From NCBI GenBank assembly GCA_903934295.1, contig CAIZNI010000020.1, forward strand, positions 1-64,000: a DNA stretch of 64,000 nucleotides, given 5' to 3'. Below are positions 28,691-38,600 of this stretch, piece after piece (the first letter of the stretch is position 1; every line of letters starts with the position of its first letter). This DNA is from an uncultured beta proteobacterium. GTDB taxonomy: Bacteria > Pseudomonadota > Gammaproteobacteria > Burkholderiales > Burkholderiaceae_E. A model generated the notes under the pieces. That model did no database searches and was not told the origin of the DNA. It was given only the letters and a program-made list of their open reading frames with translations. Made by a program: the position numbers and the translations under genes.

Positions 28691-28751
28691 ACCGACGTGC
28701 CACCCGAGCCACCGACGTGCCACCCGACTCACCCGCGCCCCACCCGACTCC
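28691..28751. repeat. 20-bp tandem repeat upstream of modA
   Basis: Units ACCGACGTGCCACCCGAGCC (28691-28710) and ACCGACGTGCCACCCGACTC (28711-28730), then a degenerate third copy to 28751 sharing CCACCCGACTC. It lies 16-76 bp before the modA start. A TATACT word at 28677-28682 just upstream could be a -10 box, but I see no convincing -35. I cannot identify a ModE-type operator. Confidence 0.7.
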
Positions 28752-28766
28752 GGAACGCCCGCCCCG

Positions 28767-29540
28767 ATGTTCAGACGATCGCTGGCCTGCCTGCTGTTCG
28801 CCCTCTCCGGATGGGCCGGCGCCCAGGATTCACCGGCGATCGCCGCTGCCTCGGACCTGAAATTCGCGCTCGACGAGCTCGCGCAGGCCTTCCATCAGGC
28901 GACCGGGCGCAGCGTGCGGCCCAGCTACGGGTCATCGGGCAACTTCTTTCGCCAGATCGTGCAGGGGGCCCCCTTCCAGCTCTTCCTGTCGGCCGACGAG
29001 GAATTCGTCTTCGCGCTGGCCGACCGCCAGCTCACCGTCGACCGCGGCGAGCCCTACGCGATCGGCCGGCTGGTGCTGTTCACCCCCACCGGCTCGCCGG
29101 TGAAAGCCGATCTGCAATTCGCCGACCTGCGCCTGGCGCTTGCCGACGGCCGGCTGCGCAAGTTCGCGATCGCCAACCCCGAGCACGCGCCCTATGGCCG
29201 CGCGGCGATGCAGACGCTGCGCAGCCTCGGGCTGTGGACGGCGATCGAACCGCGGCTGGTGCTGGGCGAGAACGTGTCGCAGGCCGCGCAGTTCGCCGCC
29301 TCAGGCTCGACCCAGGGCGGCCTGTTCGCGCTGTCGCTGGGGCTCTCGCCCGCCATCGCCGGCGCCGGCCGCCAGGTGGTCGTTCCGGAACACCTGCACG
29401 CACCGCTGCGCCAGCGCATGGTGTTGATCCGCGGCGCCGGCGAGACCGCGCGCGCTTTCCATGACTTCTTGCGCCAGCCCGCCGCGCGCGCCGTGTTCCG
29501 GCGGCACGGCTTCGAGCTGCCGGCGCCGCCCCCCGGCTGA
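28767..29540 (+). CDS. modA: Molybdate ABC transporter, periplasmic binding protein
   Basis: A 257-residue ModA-family receptor for molybdate/tungstate. A signal peptide of about 19 residues (MFRRSLACLLFALSGWAGA) precedes IAAASDLKFALDELAQAF, the first oxyanion-binding loop; SYGSSGNFFRQIVQGAPFQLF and ANPEHAPYGRAAMQTL are further family blocks. The next genes are modB (17 bp) and modC, giving a complete importer. No good ribosome site is seen before the ATG. Confidence 0.93.
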   Translation: MFRRSLACLLFALSGWAGAQDSPAIAAASDLKFALDELAQAFHQATGRSVRPSYGSSGNFFRQIVQGAPFQLFLSADEEFVFALADRQLTVDRGEPYAIGRLVLFTPTGSPVKADLQFADLRLALADGRLRKFAIANPEHAPYGRAAMQTLRSLGLWTAIEPRLVLGENVSQAAQFAASGSTQGGLFALSLGLSPAIAGAGRQVVVPEHLHAPLRQRMVLIRGAGETARAFHDFLRQPAARAVFRRHGFELPAPPPG

Positions 29541-29557
29541 GCGCGCCCGAGCCGCCG

Positions 29558-30241
29558 ATGGACTGGCAAGCCCTGACCCTGTCCGCCTGGCTGGCGCTGG
29601 CCACCGCCGCCATCCTGCTGCCGCTCGGGGTGCTGGCCGGCCGGTGGCTGGCCCACGGCGCGCACCCGCTCAAGCCGCTGGCCGAGGCCGCACTGGCCCT
29701 GCCGCTGGTGCTGCCGCCCACCGTGCTCGGCTATTACCTGCTGGTCGCGATGGGGGCCGCCTCGCCGCTGGGCGAGCTGCATCAGCGCCTGACCGGCCAA
29801 CCGCTGGCCTTCTCGTTCCAGGGCCTGCTGGTGGCCAGCCTCGTGTTCAACATTCCGTTCGCGCTGATGCCGATGCAGCGCGCCTTCGAGGCCATTCCGG
29901 GCGAGCTCTACGACGCGGCGCGCACCTGCGGACTGAACCGCTGGCAAACCCTGTGGCGCATCGAGCTGCCACTGGCCTGGCGCGGCATCCTGACCGGCCT
30001 GATCATGACGGTGGCGCACACGCTGGGCGAGTTCGGCGTGGTGCTGATGGTCGGCGGCAGCATTCCGGGCGAGACCCGGACGATCGCCATCGCCATCTAC
30101 GACAAGGTGCAGTCCTTCGACCTGCACGCGGCCGGCGTGATGTCGGCGACCCTGCTGGGCATCTCGCTGATCACGCTGCTGATCACCGCCTGGCTCACAC
30201 GAGCCCGCCCCGGGACCGGCGGCGGCCGGCAGACCCGCTGA
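29558..30241 (+). CDS. modB: Molybdate ABC transporter, permease
   Basis: A 227-residue inner-membrane permease with five or six helices. The EAA loop LYDAARTCGLNRWQTLWRIE (near 125) contacts ModC, followed by LGEFGVVLMVGGSIPGETRT, a stretch typical of ModB. The length is normal. It sits between modA and modC on the same strand. Confidence 0.95.
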   Translation: MDWQALTLSAWLALATAAILLPLGVLAGRWLAHGAHPLKPLAEAALALPLVLPPTVLGYYLLVAMGAASPLGELHQRLTGQPLAFSFQGLLVASLVFNIPFALMPMQRAFEAIPGELYDAARTCGLNRWQTLWRIELPLAWRGILTGLIMTVAHTLGEFGVVLMVGGSIPGETRTIAIAIYDKVQSFDLHAAGVMSATLLGISLITLLITAWLTRARPGTGGGRQTR

Positions 30242-30265
30242 TGCCGCGCGCCGGACCCTGACCCG

Positions 30266-31366
30266 ATGCTCGACGTCCGCCTGAGCCAGCCCGGCCCGAT
30301 CCCGCTCGAGGTGACCCTGCATTGCGCGGCGGGGGAACTGCTGGCGCTGGTCGGCCCCTCGGGCAGCGGGAAGACCAGCGTGCTGCGCGCCATCGCCGGC
30401 CTGCTGCGGGTGGCGCGGGGCCGGATCAGCCTGGACGGCGAGGTCTGGTTCGACGACACCCTCGCGATCGACCGGCGGGCCGAGCACCGGCCGGTGGGGA
30501 TGGTGTTCCAGCAGTACGCGCTGTTCCCGCACCTGAGCGCCCTGCAAAACATCCGGCTGGCGGTACCGGCGCGCCACGACACCGCGGCCGCGCTTCGGAT
30601 CGCCCACCGGTTGCTCGACGACATGCAGCTCGGCGGGCTGGCGGCACGGCGCCCCCACGAGCTCTCGGGTGGCCAGCGCCAGCGTGTCGCCCTCGCCCGG
30701 GCGCTGGCCCGCGAGCCCGGCGTGCTGCTGCTGGACGAGGCTTTTTCGGCGGTCGACCAGCCGACCCGCCAGGCCCTCTATGACGAACTGATCAAGCTGC
30801 GCGAACGGCATCCGGTGCCGATCGTGATGGTCACCCATGACCTGCGCGAAGCGCGCCTGCTCGCCGACCGGCTGTGCATCCTCGAGCACGGCTGCACGCT
30901 GCAGCAGGGCCCGCCCGAGCAGGTGATGTCGCGCCCGCGCAATGCCCGGGTCGCGGCGCTGGTGGGGCTGCGCGACATCCACCAGGGCGTGTTCCTGAAC
31001 GAGCCCGCCGCCGGACTGCGCTGGGGCGGCCCGACGAGCCCGGTGTTCCTGCGCACCATCGACAAGGGCCGGATCACCCACGGCACACCGGTGCGCTGGG
31101 TGATCGCCGGCGAGCATGTGCAGCTGCACGCCGACCCGCCCCCGGACGACCCGGTACTGCCGAATCTGGTGGCCTGCCGGCTGCTGCGGCTGGACCGCCT
31201 GGGCGAAGTGACCACCCTCGCCTGCCAGGTCGCCGCCGAGCCGGCGGCCCTGCTGCACCTGGAAATCACCACTCGCCTGGCCACCCAGATGGGCCTGGCC
31301 GCCGGGCAGCCGGCCTGGCTCCAGCTGGAGCCCTCCAGCATTCACATCATGCCGCAACGCTCATGA
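30266..31366 (+). CDS. modC: Molybdate ABC transporter, ATP-binding protein
   Basis: A 366-residue ATPase. Walker A GPSGSGKT at 30-37, signature LSGGQRQR at 133, Walker B VLLLDEAFSAVD at 153. Residues from about 290 form a C-terminal molybdate-binding (TOBE/Mop) domain, ending WLQLEPSSIHIM, which in relatives gives feedback inhibition by the oxyanion. The last 6 bp overlap the convergent methyltransferase gene. Confidence 0.94.
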   Translation: MLDVRLSQPGPIPLEVTLHCAAGELLALVGPSGSGKTSVLRAIAGLLRVARGRISLDGEVWFDDTLAIDRRAEHRPVGMVFQQYALFPHLSALQNIRLAVPARHDTAAALRIAHRLLDDMQLGGLAARRPHELSGGQRQRVALARALAREPGVLLLDEAFSAVDQPTRQALYDELIKLRERHPVPIVMVTHDLREARLLADRLCILEHGCTLQQGPPEQVMSRPRNARVAALVGLRDIHQGVFLNEPAAGLRWGGPTSPVFLRTIDKGRITHGTPVRWVIAGEHVQLHADPPPDDPVLPNLVACRLLRLDRLGEVTTLACQVAAEPAALLHLEITTRLATQMGLAAGQPAWLQLEPSSIHIMPQRS

Positions 31367-32260
31367 GGCCGGATCCGGCGCCACCGCCGCGTCGAGCCCG
31401 GAAAACCGGCTCTGCAGCAGGTCGGTCAGGCCGAACTCGGCCAGCAGCGCGCGCAGGCGCTGCGCCTGAGCCGGGCGGCGCTGGCCGGTGCGCCGGGCAA
31501 TGATGAGTTCGTTCTTCAGGCTGTGCTCCCAGCCCACCAGCTCGGTCACCGTGACCTGATAACCGCAGGCCTCCAGATAGAGGCAGCGCAGCACATTGGT
31601 GATCTGGCTGCCCATCTCGCGGGTGTGGATCGGGTGGCGCCACAGCTCGGCCAGCGGCGTGCGCGACAGCGAGAGCGCCTTGTGGCGGCTGAGCGCGCGC
31701 GCGACCTCGGCCTGGCAGCAGGGCACCAGCACCATGAACGCCGCCTGCTTGGCCAGACCGAAGGCGATCGCGTCGTCGGTGGCGGTGTCGCAGGCGTGCA
31801 GCGCGGTGACGATGCCGATGCGCTCGGGCAACGCCGAGGACTGCGTCGCCTGGGCCACGCTCAGGTTCAGGAAGCTCATCGACTCGAAGCCGAGGCGGGC
31901 CGCCAGCTCGCGGGACTTTTCCACCAGTTCGGCCCGGGTTTCGATCCCGTAAATGTGACCGGGCACGCCCTGGCCCGGTCCGGCCCGGAAGAAGAGGTCG
32001 CAGATGATGAAGCCCAGATAGGACTTGCCCGCGCCGTGATCGGCCAGGGTCACCTCGCCCTCGGCGGCCGCCAGTTCCAGCAGCAGTTTCTCGATGAACT
32101 GGTAGAGGTGATGGACCTGCTTGAGCTTGCGGCGCGAGTCCTGGTTGAGCCGGTCGTCGCGGGTCAGGATGTGCAGTTCGCGCAGCAGCGCAAGCGACTG
32201 GCCGGGCCGGATGTCGGGCGCGAGCGCCGCACCGGCGCTTTCAGGGCGTCGGTTATTCAT
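31361..32260 (-). CDS. Class I SAM-dependent methyltransferase
   Basis: A 299-residue protein with a methyltransferase motif I-like stretch VTLADHGAGKSYLGFIICDLF (near 70), the acidic YGIETRAELVEKS, and HACDTATDDAIAFG / VLVPCCQAEVARAL (near 175), typical of the PF13679-type family. The conserved PCCQ and late cysteine suggest the RNA- or protein-modifying METTL25-like group, but the substrate is unknown. It overlaps the DUF1415 gene by 8 bp and modC by 6 bp at its end. Confidence 0.82.
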   Translation of the reverse strand: MNNRRPESAGAALAPDIRPGQSLALLRELHILTRDDRLNQDSRRKLKQVHHLYQFIEKLLLELAAAEGEVTLADHGAGKSYLGFIICDLFFRAGPGQGVPGHIYGIETRAELVEKSRELAARLGFESMSFLNLSVAQATQSSALPERIGIVTALHACDTATDDAIAFGLAKQAAFMVLVPCCQAEVARALSRHKALSLSRTPLAELWRHPIHTREMGSQITNVLRCLYLEACGYQVTVTELVGWEHSLKNELIIARRTGQRRPAQAQRLRALLAEFGLTDLLQSRFSGLDAAVAPDPAS

Positions 32261-32879
32261 GATCCGACCGTCCCACGCCGAGCGCCGCCCAGCCCGCCGC
32301 GCCGAGCTGCTCGAGGGTCCGCTGATTGCGCTCGAAGATCAGTGCTGCCTCCGGAAAGGCCTGCACCGCGACATCGATGCTGTCCTCGCGCAGCAGGTGC
32401 AGCGTCGGGTACGGCGAGCGGTTGGTGGCGTTGGTGATGTCGTCGGCCGCGGTGCAGGCGAACTGGTAGTCGGGATGAAAGCTGGCGATCTGCAGCACGC
32501 CCTCGCACCGGCGCTTGCGCAGCAGCCGGTCGGCGCGCCCCAGGAAGTCATTGAACGCCAGAAAATCCGCCAGGCAGTGCGGCGCCACCAGCAGCGTGGT
32601 CTCGCGAACCGCGGGATCGCTGGCGAGCAGCGCCTCGATCTCGCGCGCCAGGTCGGTGAGCAGCGACGGCGCGTCGACGGCCTCGCTCACCGCGTAATGC
32701 AGGCGCCCTTTCACCTGCACCGCGCGGGCAAACGGGCACAGATTCAGACCGATCACCGCCCGCTCGACCCAGGCGCGGGTGTCGCGCTCGACCACCGCCG
32801 GCGCGGGAAAGCCCGCCGCCTGGTCCGGCCGGGCAAGGGTCGCTTCATCGGGTCGGTCGCGCGGGCTGTGCTGATCCAT
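32253..32879 (-). CDS. DUF1415 family protein
   Basis: A 208-residue cytoplasmic protein. DTRAWVERAVIGLNLCPFARAV near 33 and FHPDYQFACTAADDITNATNRSPYPTLHLLRE near 130 are the hallmarks of DUF1415, a family of unknown function widespread in Gammaproteobacteria and Betaproteobacteria. The conserved Cys in NLCPFA and His in FHPDYQ could be functional. The start is uncertain between ATG 32879 and ATG 32903 because neither has a ribosome site. The stop overlaps the start of the methyltransferase gene by 8 bp, suggesting coupled translation. Confidence 0.85.
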   Translation of the reverse strand: MDQHSPRDRPDEATLARPDQAAGFPAPAVVERDTRAWVERAVIGLNLCPFARAVQVKGRLHYAVSEAVDAPSLLTDLAREIEALLASDPAVRETTLLVAPHCLADFLAFNDFLGRADRLLRKRRCEGVLQIASFHPDYQFACTAADDITNATNRSPYPTLHLLREDSIDVAVQAFPEAALIFERNQRTLEQLGAAGWAALGVGRSDHE

Positions 32880-32913
32880 CGGGTGGGCTGTCGGGTGGGC
32901 CATGAGTCGGGGT

Positions 32914-32943
32914 GATCGGGTGGACGATCGGGTGGACGATCGG
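32914..32943. repeat. 12-bp tandem repeat in a 314-bp gene-free gap
   Basis: GATCGGGTGGAC is present at 32914-32925 and 32926-32937, with a half copy after. It lies in the 32880-33193 gap between the divergent DUF1415 and lipoprotein genes. The rest of that gap is G/C-rich with short GGTGGGC words at its left end and no ORF, RNA or clear promoter that I can support. Confidence 0.65.
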
Positions 32944-33193
32944 AGGGGCCATCGGCGCCCGCGATCAGCCTTCCGCAGGGGCCCGGTGGAAGCGGTCGAC
33001 TGACGACCCGGCCCGTGAATGCCGCCGCCGATCTGCCCATCCCGCACCATTATCCACCCGCCGTCAGGCGCACCGATAGCGCCTGCTAACATCGAAATCA
33101 ACCCGCGCACCTGTGCAAGGCCTGCGCCCGCCTGCGGATGACTGGCGTACCCGTCTCGGCCGGCGCGCACCCCGACTCCCGGATGACTCACCG

Positions 33194-33706
33194 ATGCCCG
33201 ACCGCCCCCGGCTGCTGAACCGACTTCTCCACCGTGCCCTGTTGCTCCTGCTGCTGGGCGCATCGCTGCTCGCCTGCCAGTCGGTCCCGCCCACCGCCGG
33301 CAGCAACCCGCCCCGCACCGAGCTGACCTTCATCGACCTGACCCGTTTCGATCGGGATCTGGCCGCGGCCCTGTCGGCCGCCCCGCCGACCGTGGCCGTC
33401 ACGTTTCACGATCGCGTCTCGCCCAGCGCCTTGCCTGCCCGGCTGCAGGCCTGGATGTCGGCGATCGAGTCCGGCGGCGGAACGGTCGAGGTCGTCACGC
33501 CACCCCCCACCCTGACCGCGCGCGGACCGGTGCTCCTCATCGGCGCGATCACCACGCTGTGGCGCGCCTACCAGGCCGGGATCGAAGCGTCGGACAACGC
33601 GCAGCGACGGGCCGCCAAGGGCTTCGACGCGCAGATCAGACTGGCTCGCACCGGAACGGGCGATACCCTGGTCGAACGGATTGTTTTTACACAGAAACCG
33701 CGCTGA
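33194..33706 (+). CDS. Predicted lipoprotein of unknown function
   Basis: A 170-residue protein with a hydrophobic signal (ALLLLLLGASLLAC) and lipobox LLAC at Cys28, so it is probably a small envelope lipoprotein. The remainder has a mixed alpha/beta character (TELTFIDLTRFDRDLAAAL, DAQIRLARTGTGDTLVERIVF) and I do not recognise a family. The starting ATG 33194 was chosen because it places the signal peptide at the N-terminus. It is followed by a tRNA on the other strand. Confidence 0.7.
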   Translation: MPDRPRLLNRLLHRALLLLLLGASLLACQSVPPTAGSNPPRTELTFIDLTRFDRDLAAALSAAPPTVAVTFHDRVSPSALPARLQAWMSAIESGGGTVEVVTPPPTLTARGPVLLIGAITTLWRAYQAGIEASDNAQRRAAKGFDAQIRLARTGTGDTLVERIVFTQKPR

Positions 33707-33830
33707 AGCCGACAATCCGGGGCGCGCAGGCGGGTGGCTGCCGGCCGGGATCGCTCACGCCCTGGGTCGCGGGGATCCGGGGTTTCCGATGAATCCGGCA
33801 TTGACCACGGATTCGACGACTGCTGGGTGA

Positions 33831-33917
33831 TGGTGCCGGAGGCCGGAATCGAACCGGCACGCCCTTTCGGGCACCGGATTTTGAGTCCGGCGCGTCTACC
33901 AGTTCCACCACTCCGGC
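33831..33917 (-). tRNA. tRNA-Leu (anticodon CAA)
   Basis: An 87-nt class II tRNA on the minus strand with an encoded CCA. The 7-bp acceptor GCCGGAG/CTCCGGC is perfect. The anticodon arm is CCGGA-CTCAAAA-TCCGG, giving anticodon CAA (reads UUG). A long variable arm (TGCCCGAAAGGGCG region) and GGTTCGATTCC T-loop complete the leucine-type structure. The 33707-34035 gap holds this tRNA and nothing else that I can support. Confidence 0.96.
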
Positions 33918-34035
33918 TGGCTTGCGAGCGTCGATTATCGCGTTTCCAGCCCACAACATCAAACCGGGCCCGGCTCGAACCGTTGTCCAGACCGGCGCGG
34001 GCCCCTGTGCCAGTCACCGATCCCCGAGAAATCCG

Positions 34036-35058
34036 ATGCGCCTCTCCGACTTCGACTACGTACTGCCCGACGAACTGATCGCCCATCACCCCAGCCCCGA
34101 ACGCACCGGCAGCCGACTGTTGCAGGTGCCGCCCGAGGGCCCGATGACCGATCGCCATTTCCGCGACCTGCCCGGCCTGCTGCGGGCCGGCGACCTGCTG
34201 GTGATGAACGACACCCGGGTGATCAAGGCCCGGCTGCACGGCCACAAGCGCGACAGCGGCGGCCTCGTCGAGGCGCTGATCGAGCGCGTCACCGGCGAGC
34301 ACGAGGCGCTCGCACAGATCCGGGCGAGCAAGACGCCGCGCCCCGGCACCGTGCTGTGCTTGGGCCAGGCGCTGGCCACGGTGCAAGCGCGCGAAGGCGA
34401 ATTTCACCGCCTGCGTTTCGAGGAACCGGTGGCGCAGGTGCTCGAGCGCGAGGGCCGACTGCCCCTGCCACCCTACATCACCCGCGATCCGCAGGCGCCT
34501 GACGAGAGTCGCTACCAGACCGTCTATGCGCGCCACGCGGGCGCAGTCGCCGCGCCCACCGCCGGGCTGCATTTCGACGAGGCGCTGCTGGCGCAGGTGC
34601 AGGCACTCGGCGTGGGCACCGCATTCGTCACGCTGCACGTGGGCGCAGGCACCTTCCAGCCGGTGCGCCATGACGACCTGAGCCTGCACCAGATGCACAC
34701 CGAGCACTACGAGATCCCGGCCGCGACGGTGCTCGCGATCGAGCGCACGCGGGCGGCCGGCGGCCGGGTGATCGCGGTCGGCACCACCTCGATGCGGGCG
34801 CTGGAAAGCGGCGCCGATGAAACCGGACAACTGGCGGCGGGCGCCGCCCACACCGCCCTCTTCATCACGCCGGGCTACCGGTTCCGGGTCGTCGATGCGC
34901 TGATCACCAACTTCCACCTGCCGCGCTCGACGCTGCTGATGCTGGTGTCGGCCTTCGCCGGCGCGCCGCGCATCCGCGAGGTCTACGCCCACGCGATCGC
35001 CGCGCGCTACCGGTTCTTCAGCTACGGGGACGCGATGCTGCTCACCCGGCTCGGGTAA
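34036..35058 (+). CDS. queA: S-adenosylmethionine:tRNA ribosyltransferase-isomerase
   Basis: A 340-residue QueA, which transfers and rearranges the ribosyl group of SAM onto preQ1-tRNA to make epoxyqueuosine. Family blocks are [19 protein letters not shown] at the start, [33 protein letters not shown] and [20 protein letters not shown]. It is followed after 36 bp by tgt, the usual pairing. The start ATG 34036 gives the canonical N-terminus; the frame is open further upstream to 33922. Confidence 0.97.
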   Translation: MRLSDFDYVLPDELIAHHPSPERTGSRLLQVPPEGPMTDRHFRDLPGLLRAGDLLVMNDTRVIKARLHGHKRDSGGLVEALIERVTGEHEALAQIRASKTPRPGTVLCLGQALATVQAREGEFHRLRFEEPVAQVLEREGRLPLPPYITRDPQAPDESRYQTVYARHAGAVAAPTAGLHFDEALLAQVQALGVGTAFVTLHVGAGTFQPVRHDDLSLHQMHTEHYEIPAATVLAIERTRAAGGRVIAVGTTSMRALESGADETGQLAAGAAHTALFITPGYRFRVVDALITNFHLPRSTLLMLVSAFAGAPRIREVYAHAIAARYRFFSYGDAMLLTRLG

Positions 35059-36225
<1,167 letters not shown>

Positions 36226-36236
36226 CCCGGCGCGGT

Positions 36237-36242
36237 TATAAT
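36237..36242 (+). promoter_or_regulatory. Candidate -10 box before yajC
   Basis: A perfect TATAAT lies 12 bp after the tgt stop and 27 bp before the yajC GTG. I see no TTGACA-like -35 at 16-18 bp upstream, so it could be a weak or activator-dependent promoter giving yajC-secDF separate expression from queA-tgt. Confidence 0.35.
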
Positions 36243-36268
36243 CCGCGGTTGTCTCTAGGAGAAAAACA

Positions 36269-36604
36269 GTGCTGATTTCAACGGCTTACGCACAGACCGC
36301 AGGCGGCTCGACCGAACAGCAGATTCTCGGCTTCCTGCCGATCATCCTGATGTTCGTGGTGCTCTACTTCCTGATGATCCGGCCGCAGATGAAACGGGCC
36401 AAGGAACAGCGCGCGATGCTGGAGGCCCTCAAGAAGGGCGATGAAGTCGTCACCGGCGGTGGCGTGGTGGGCAAGATTTCCAAGGTCGGCGAAAGCTACA
36501 TCACCCTGGAAGTCGGCCGCGCCAACGACTCCCCGATCGAAATCCACGTCCAGAAGGCCGCTGTGCAGACCCTGCTGCCCAACGGCACGATGAAGGCGAT
36601 CTGA
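36269..36604 (+). CDS. yajC: Sec translocon accessory protein YajC
   Basis: A 111-residue membrane protein with one helix (residues 18-38, LGFLPIILMFVVLYFLMIRP) followed by the hallmark PQMKRAKEQRAMLEALKKGD and VVTGGGVVGKI. It starts with GTG; AGGAG (36257-36261) is 7 bases upstream. It associates with SecDF to assist protein export, and secD follows after 58 bp. Confidence 0.97.
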   Translation: MLISTAYAQTAGGSTEQQILGFLPIILMFVVLYFLMIRPQMKRAKEQRAMLEALKKGDEVVTGGGVVGKISKVGESYITLEVGRANDSPIEIHVQKAAVQTLLPNGTMKAI

Positions 36605-36662
36605 ACCACCCCGGCCGGATGCCTCGCGTGCCCGGCCGGCCGGCACTGAGCGAGCCCCGCCT

Positions 36663-38513
36663 ATGAACCGCTATCCGGTCTGGAAGTACGCCATCATGGT
36701 CATCATGCTGGCGTTCGGCCTGGTCTACACATTGCCGAACCTGTTCGGCGAGTCCCCGGCCGTCCAGGTCTCCAGCGGCAAGGCCACCGTCAAGATCGAC
36801 ACCGCCATGCTGGCGCGCGTCGAAGGCGTGCTGCGCAAGGCCGGCATCCCGACCACCGGCCTGCAGTTCGACGGCAACTCGATCAAGGCCCGGTTCACCG
36901 ACACCGACACCCAGCTCAAGGCCAAGGACGCGCTGCAGCGCGACCTCAACCCCGATGCCGCGGATCCGGTCTACGTGGTCGCGCTGAACCTGCTGTCCGC
37001 GTCACCCGCCTGGCTGGCCCAGCTCGGGGCGCTGCCGATGTATCTGGGCCTGGACCTGCGCGGCGGGGTGCACTTCCTGCTGCAGGTCGACATGAAGCAG
37101 GCGCTGACCAAGCGGCTCGACAGCACCGCCGCCGACCTGCGCTCACTGTTGCGCGAAAAGAACATCCGCCACGCTGGCATCAGCCGCTCGGGCGACAGCA
37201 TCGAGATCCGGTTTCGCGACGAGGACACCCGCGCCAAGGCGCGCAACACGCTGGCCGACGGTCAGCCGAGCCTGCAGCTCAGCGATGCCGCCGACGGCAC
37301 CGAGTTCAAGCTGGTCGCCGTCTTCAAGCCCGAGGCGGCCAAGGAGATCATCGACACCGCGCTCAAGCAGAACATGACGACCCTGCACAACCGGGTCAAC
37401 GAGCTCGGTGTGGCCGAGCCGGTCATCCAGCAGCAGGGCAGCGACCGCATCGTGGTCCAGCTCCCCGGCGTGCAGGACACCGCCAAGGCCAAGGACATCC
37501 TGGGCCGTACCGCCACCCTCGAGGCCCGCCTCGTCGACAACTCGGTCGAGGCGCAGGCGGCCCTGATGGGCAGCGGTCCGGTGCCGTTCGGCAGCGAACT
37601 CTTCAAGGTCGGCCGCGGCGCCCCGGTGGTGCTGCGCAAGCAGGCCATCTTCTCGGGTGACCAACTCACCGGCGCGCAGGCCACCTTCGACGAGAACCAG
37701 CGGGCGGCGGTGGGCATCCAGCTCAACGACGGCGCCGGTCGCGTGCTGCGCGAGGTGTCCCGAGAGAACATCAAGAAGCCGATGGCGGTGGTGCTGTTCG
37801 AGCGCGGCAAGGGTGAGGTCCTCACCGTGGCGACCATCCAGGCCGAACTCGGCTCGCGCTTCCAGATCACCGGCATGGACAGCCCGGCCGGCGCCAATGA
37901 CCTGGCGCTGCTGCTGCGCGCCGGCGCGCTGGCCGCGCCGATGGAGATCATCGAGGAGCGCACCATCGGCCCGAGCCTGGGTGCCGACAACATCAGCAAG
38001 GGCGTCAACAGCACGCTCTACGGGTTCATGGCGATCGCGGTGTTCATGCTCGGCTACTACCTGCTGTTCGGGGTGTTCTCGACGCTGGCGCTCGCGCTCA
38101 ACCTGCTGTTGCTGGTGGCGCTGCTGTCGCTGTTGCAGGCCACCCTCACCCTGCCGGGCATCGCCGCGATGGCGCTGACCCTGGGCATGGCCATCGACGC
38201 CAACGTGCTGATCAACGAACGCATCCGCGAGGAGTTGCGCAACGGCATGCCGGCGCAGACCGCAATCGCCACCGGCTACGAACGTGCCTGGGCCACCATC
38301 CTCGACTCCAACGTCACCACCCTGATCGCCGGACTGGCGCTGCTGGTCTTCGGCTCGGGCGCGGTGCGCGGATTCGCGGTGGTGCACTGCCTGGGCATCC
38401 TCACCTCGATCTTCTCGGCGGTGTTCTTCTCGCGCGGCATCGTCAACCTCTGGTATGGCCGGCAGAAAAAGCTCGGCAAGGTGTCGATCGGCCAGGTCTG
38501 GAAGCCGACCTGA
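36663..38513 (+). CDS. secD: Protein translocase subunit SecD
   Basis: A 616-residue inner-membrane protein with one N-terminal helix (residues 8-25), a large periplasmic region that includes GLDLRGGVHFLLQVDM near 128, and five C-terminal helices with ALTLGMAIDANVLINERIRE near 505. Asp in the fourth helix region is part of the proton path. With SecF it uses the proton gradient to pull exported proteins. Normal length. Confidence 0.97.
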   Translation: MNRYPVWKYAIMVIMLAFGLVYTLPNLFGESPAVQVSSGKATVKIDTAMLARVEGVLRKAGIPTTGLQFDGNSIKARFTDTDTQLKAKDALQRDLNPDAADPVYVVALNLLSASPAWLAQLGALPMYLGLDLRGGVHFLLQVDMKQALTKRLDSTAADLRSLLREKNIRHAGISRSGDSIEIRFRDEDTRAKARNTLADGQPSLQLSDAADGTEFKLVAVFKPEAAKEIIDTALKQNMTTLHNRVNELGVAEPVIQQQGSDRIVVQLPGVQDTAKAKDILGRTATLEARLVDNSVEAQAALMGSGPVPFGSELFKVGRGAPVVLRKQAIFSGDQLTGAQATFDENQRAAVGIQLNDGAGRVLREVSRENIKKPMAVVLFERGKGEVLTVATIQAELGSRFQITGMDSPAGANDLALLLRAGALAAPMEIIEERTIGPSLGADNISKGVNSTLYGFMAIAVFMLGYYLLFGVFSTLALALNLLLLVALLSLLQATLTLPGIAAMALTLGMAIDANVLINERIREELRNGMPAQTAIATGYERAWATILDSNVTTLIAGLALLVFGSGAVRGFAVVHCLGILTSIFSAVFFSRGIVNLWYGRQKKLGKVSIGQVWKPT

Positions 38514-38600
38514 TTCCGGTCGCCCCCACGCCCAGCCCGCCCCCGAGCCCCAGCCCCACCGCCCGCCAGCGCCCCCGCGCAACGCAACCGAGACACCTCC

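Noticed and set aside
29192-31357. A 721-codon open frame on the minus strand
   Set aside because: It is antisense to modA-modB-modC, whose identity is certain.
33831-34035. tRNA-associated integration site
   Set aside because: The tRNA-Leu is intact and followed by queA-tgt housekeeping genes. I see no integrase, no repeated tRNA 3' end and no change of composition.
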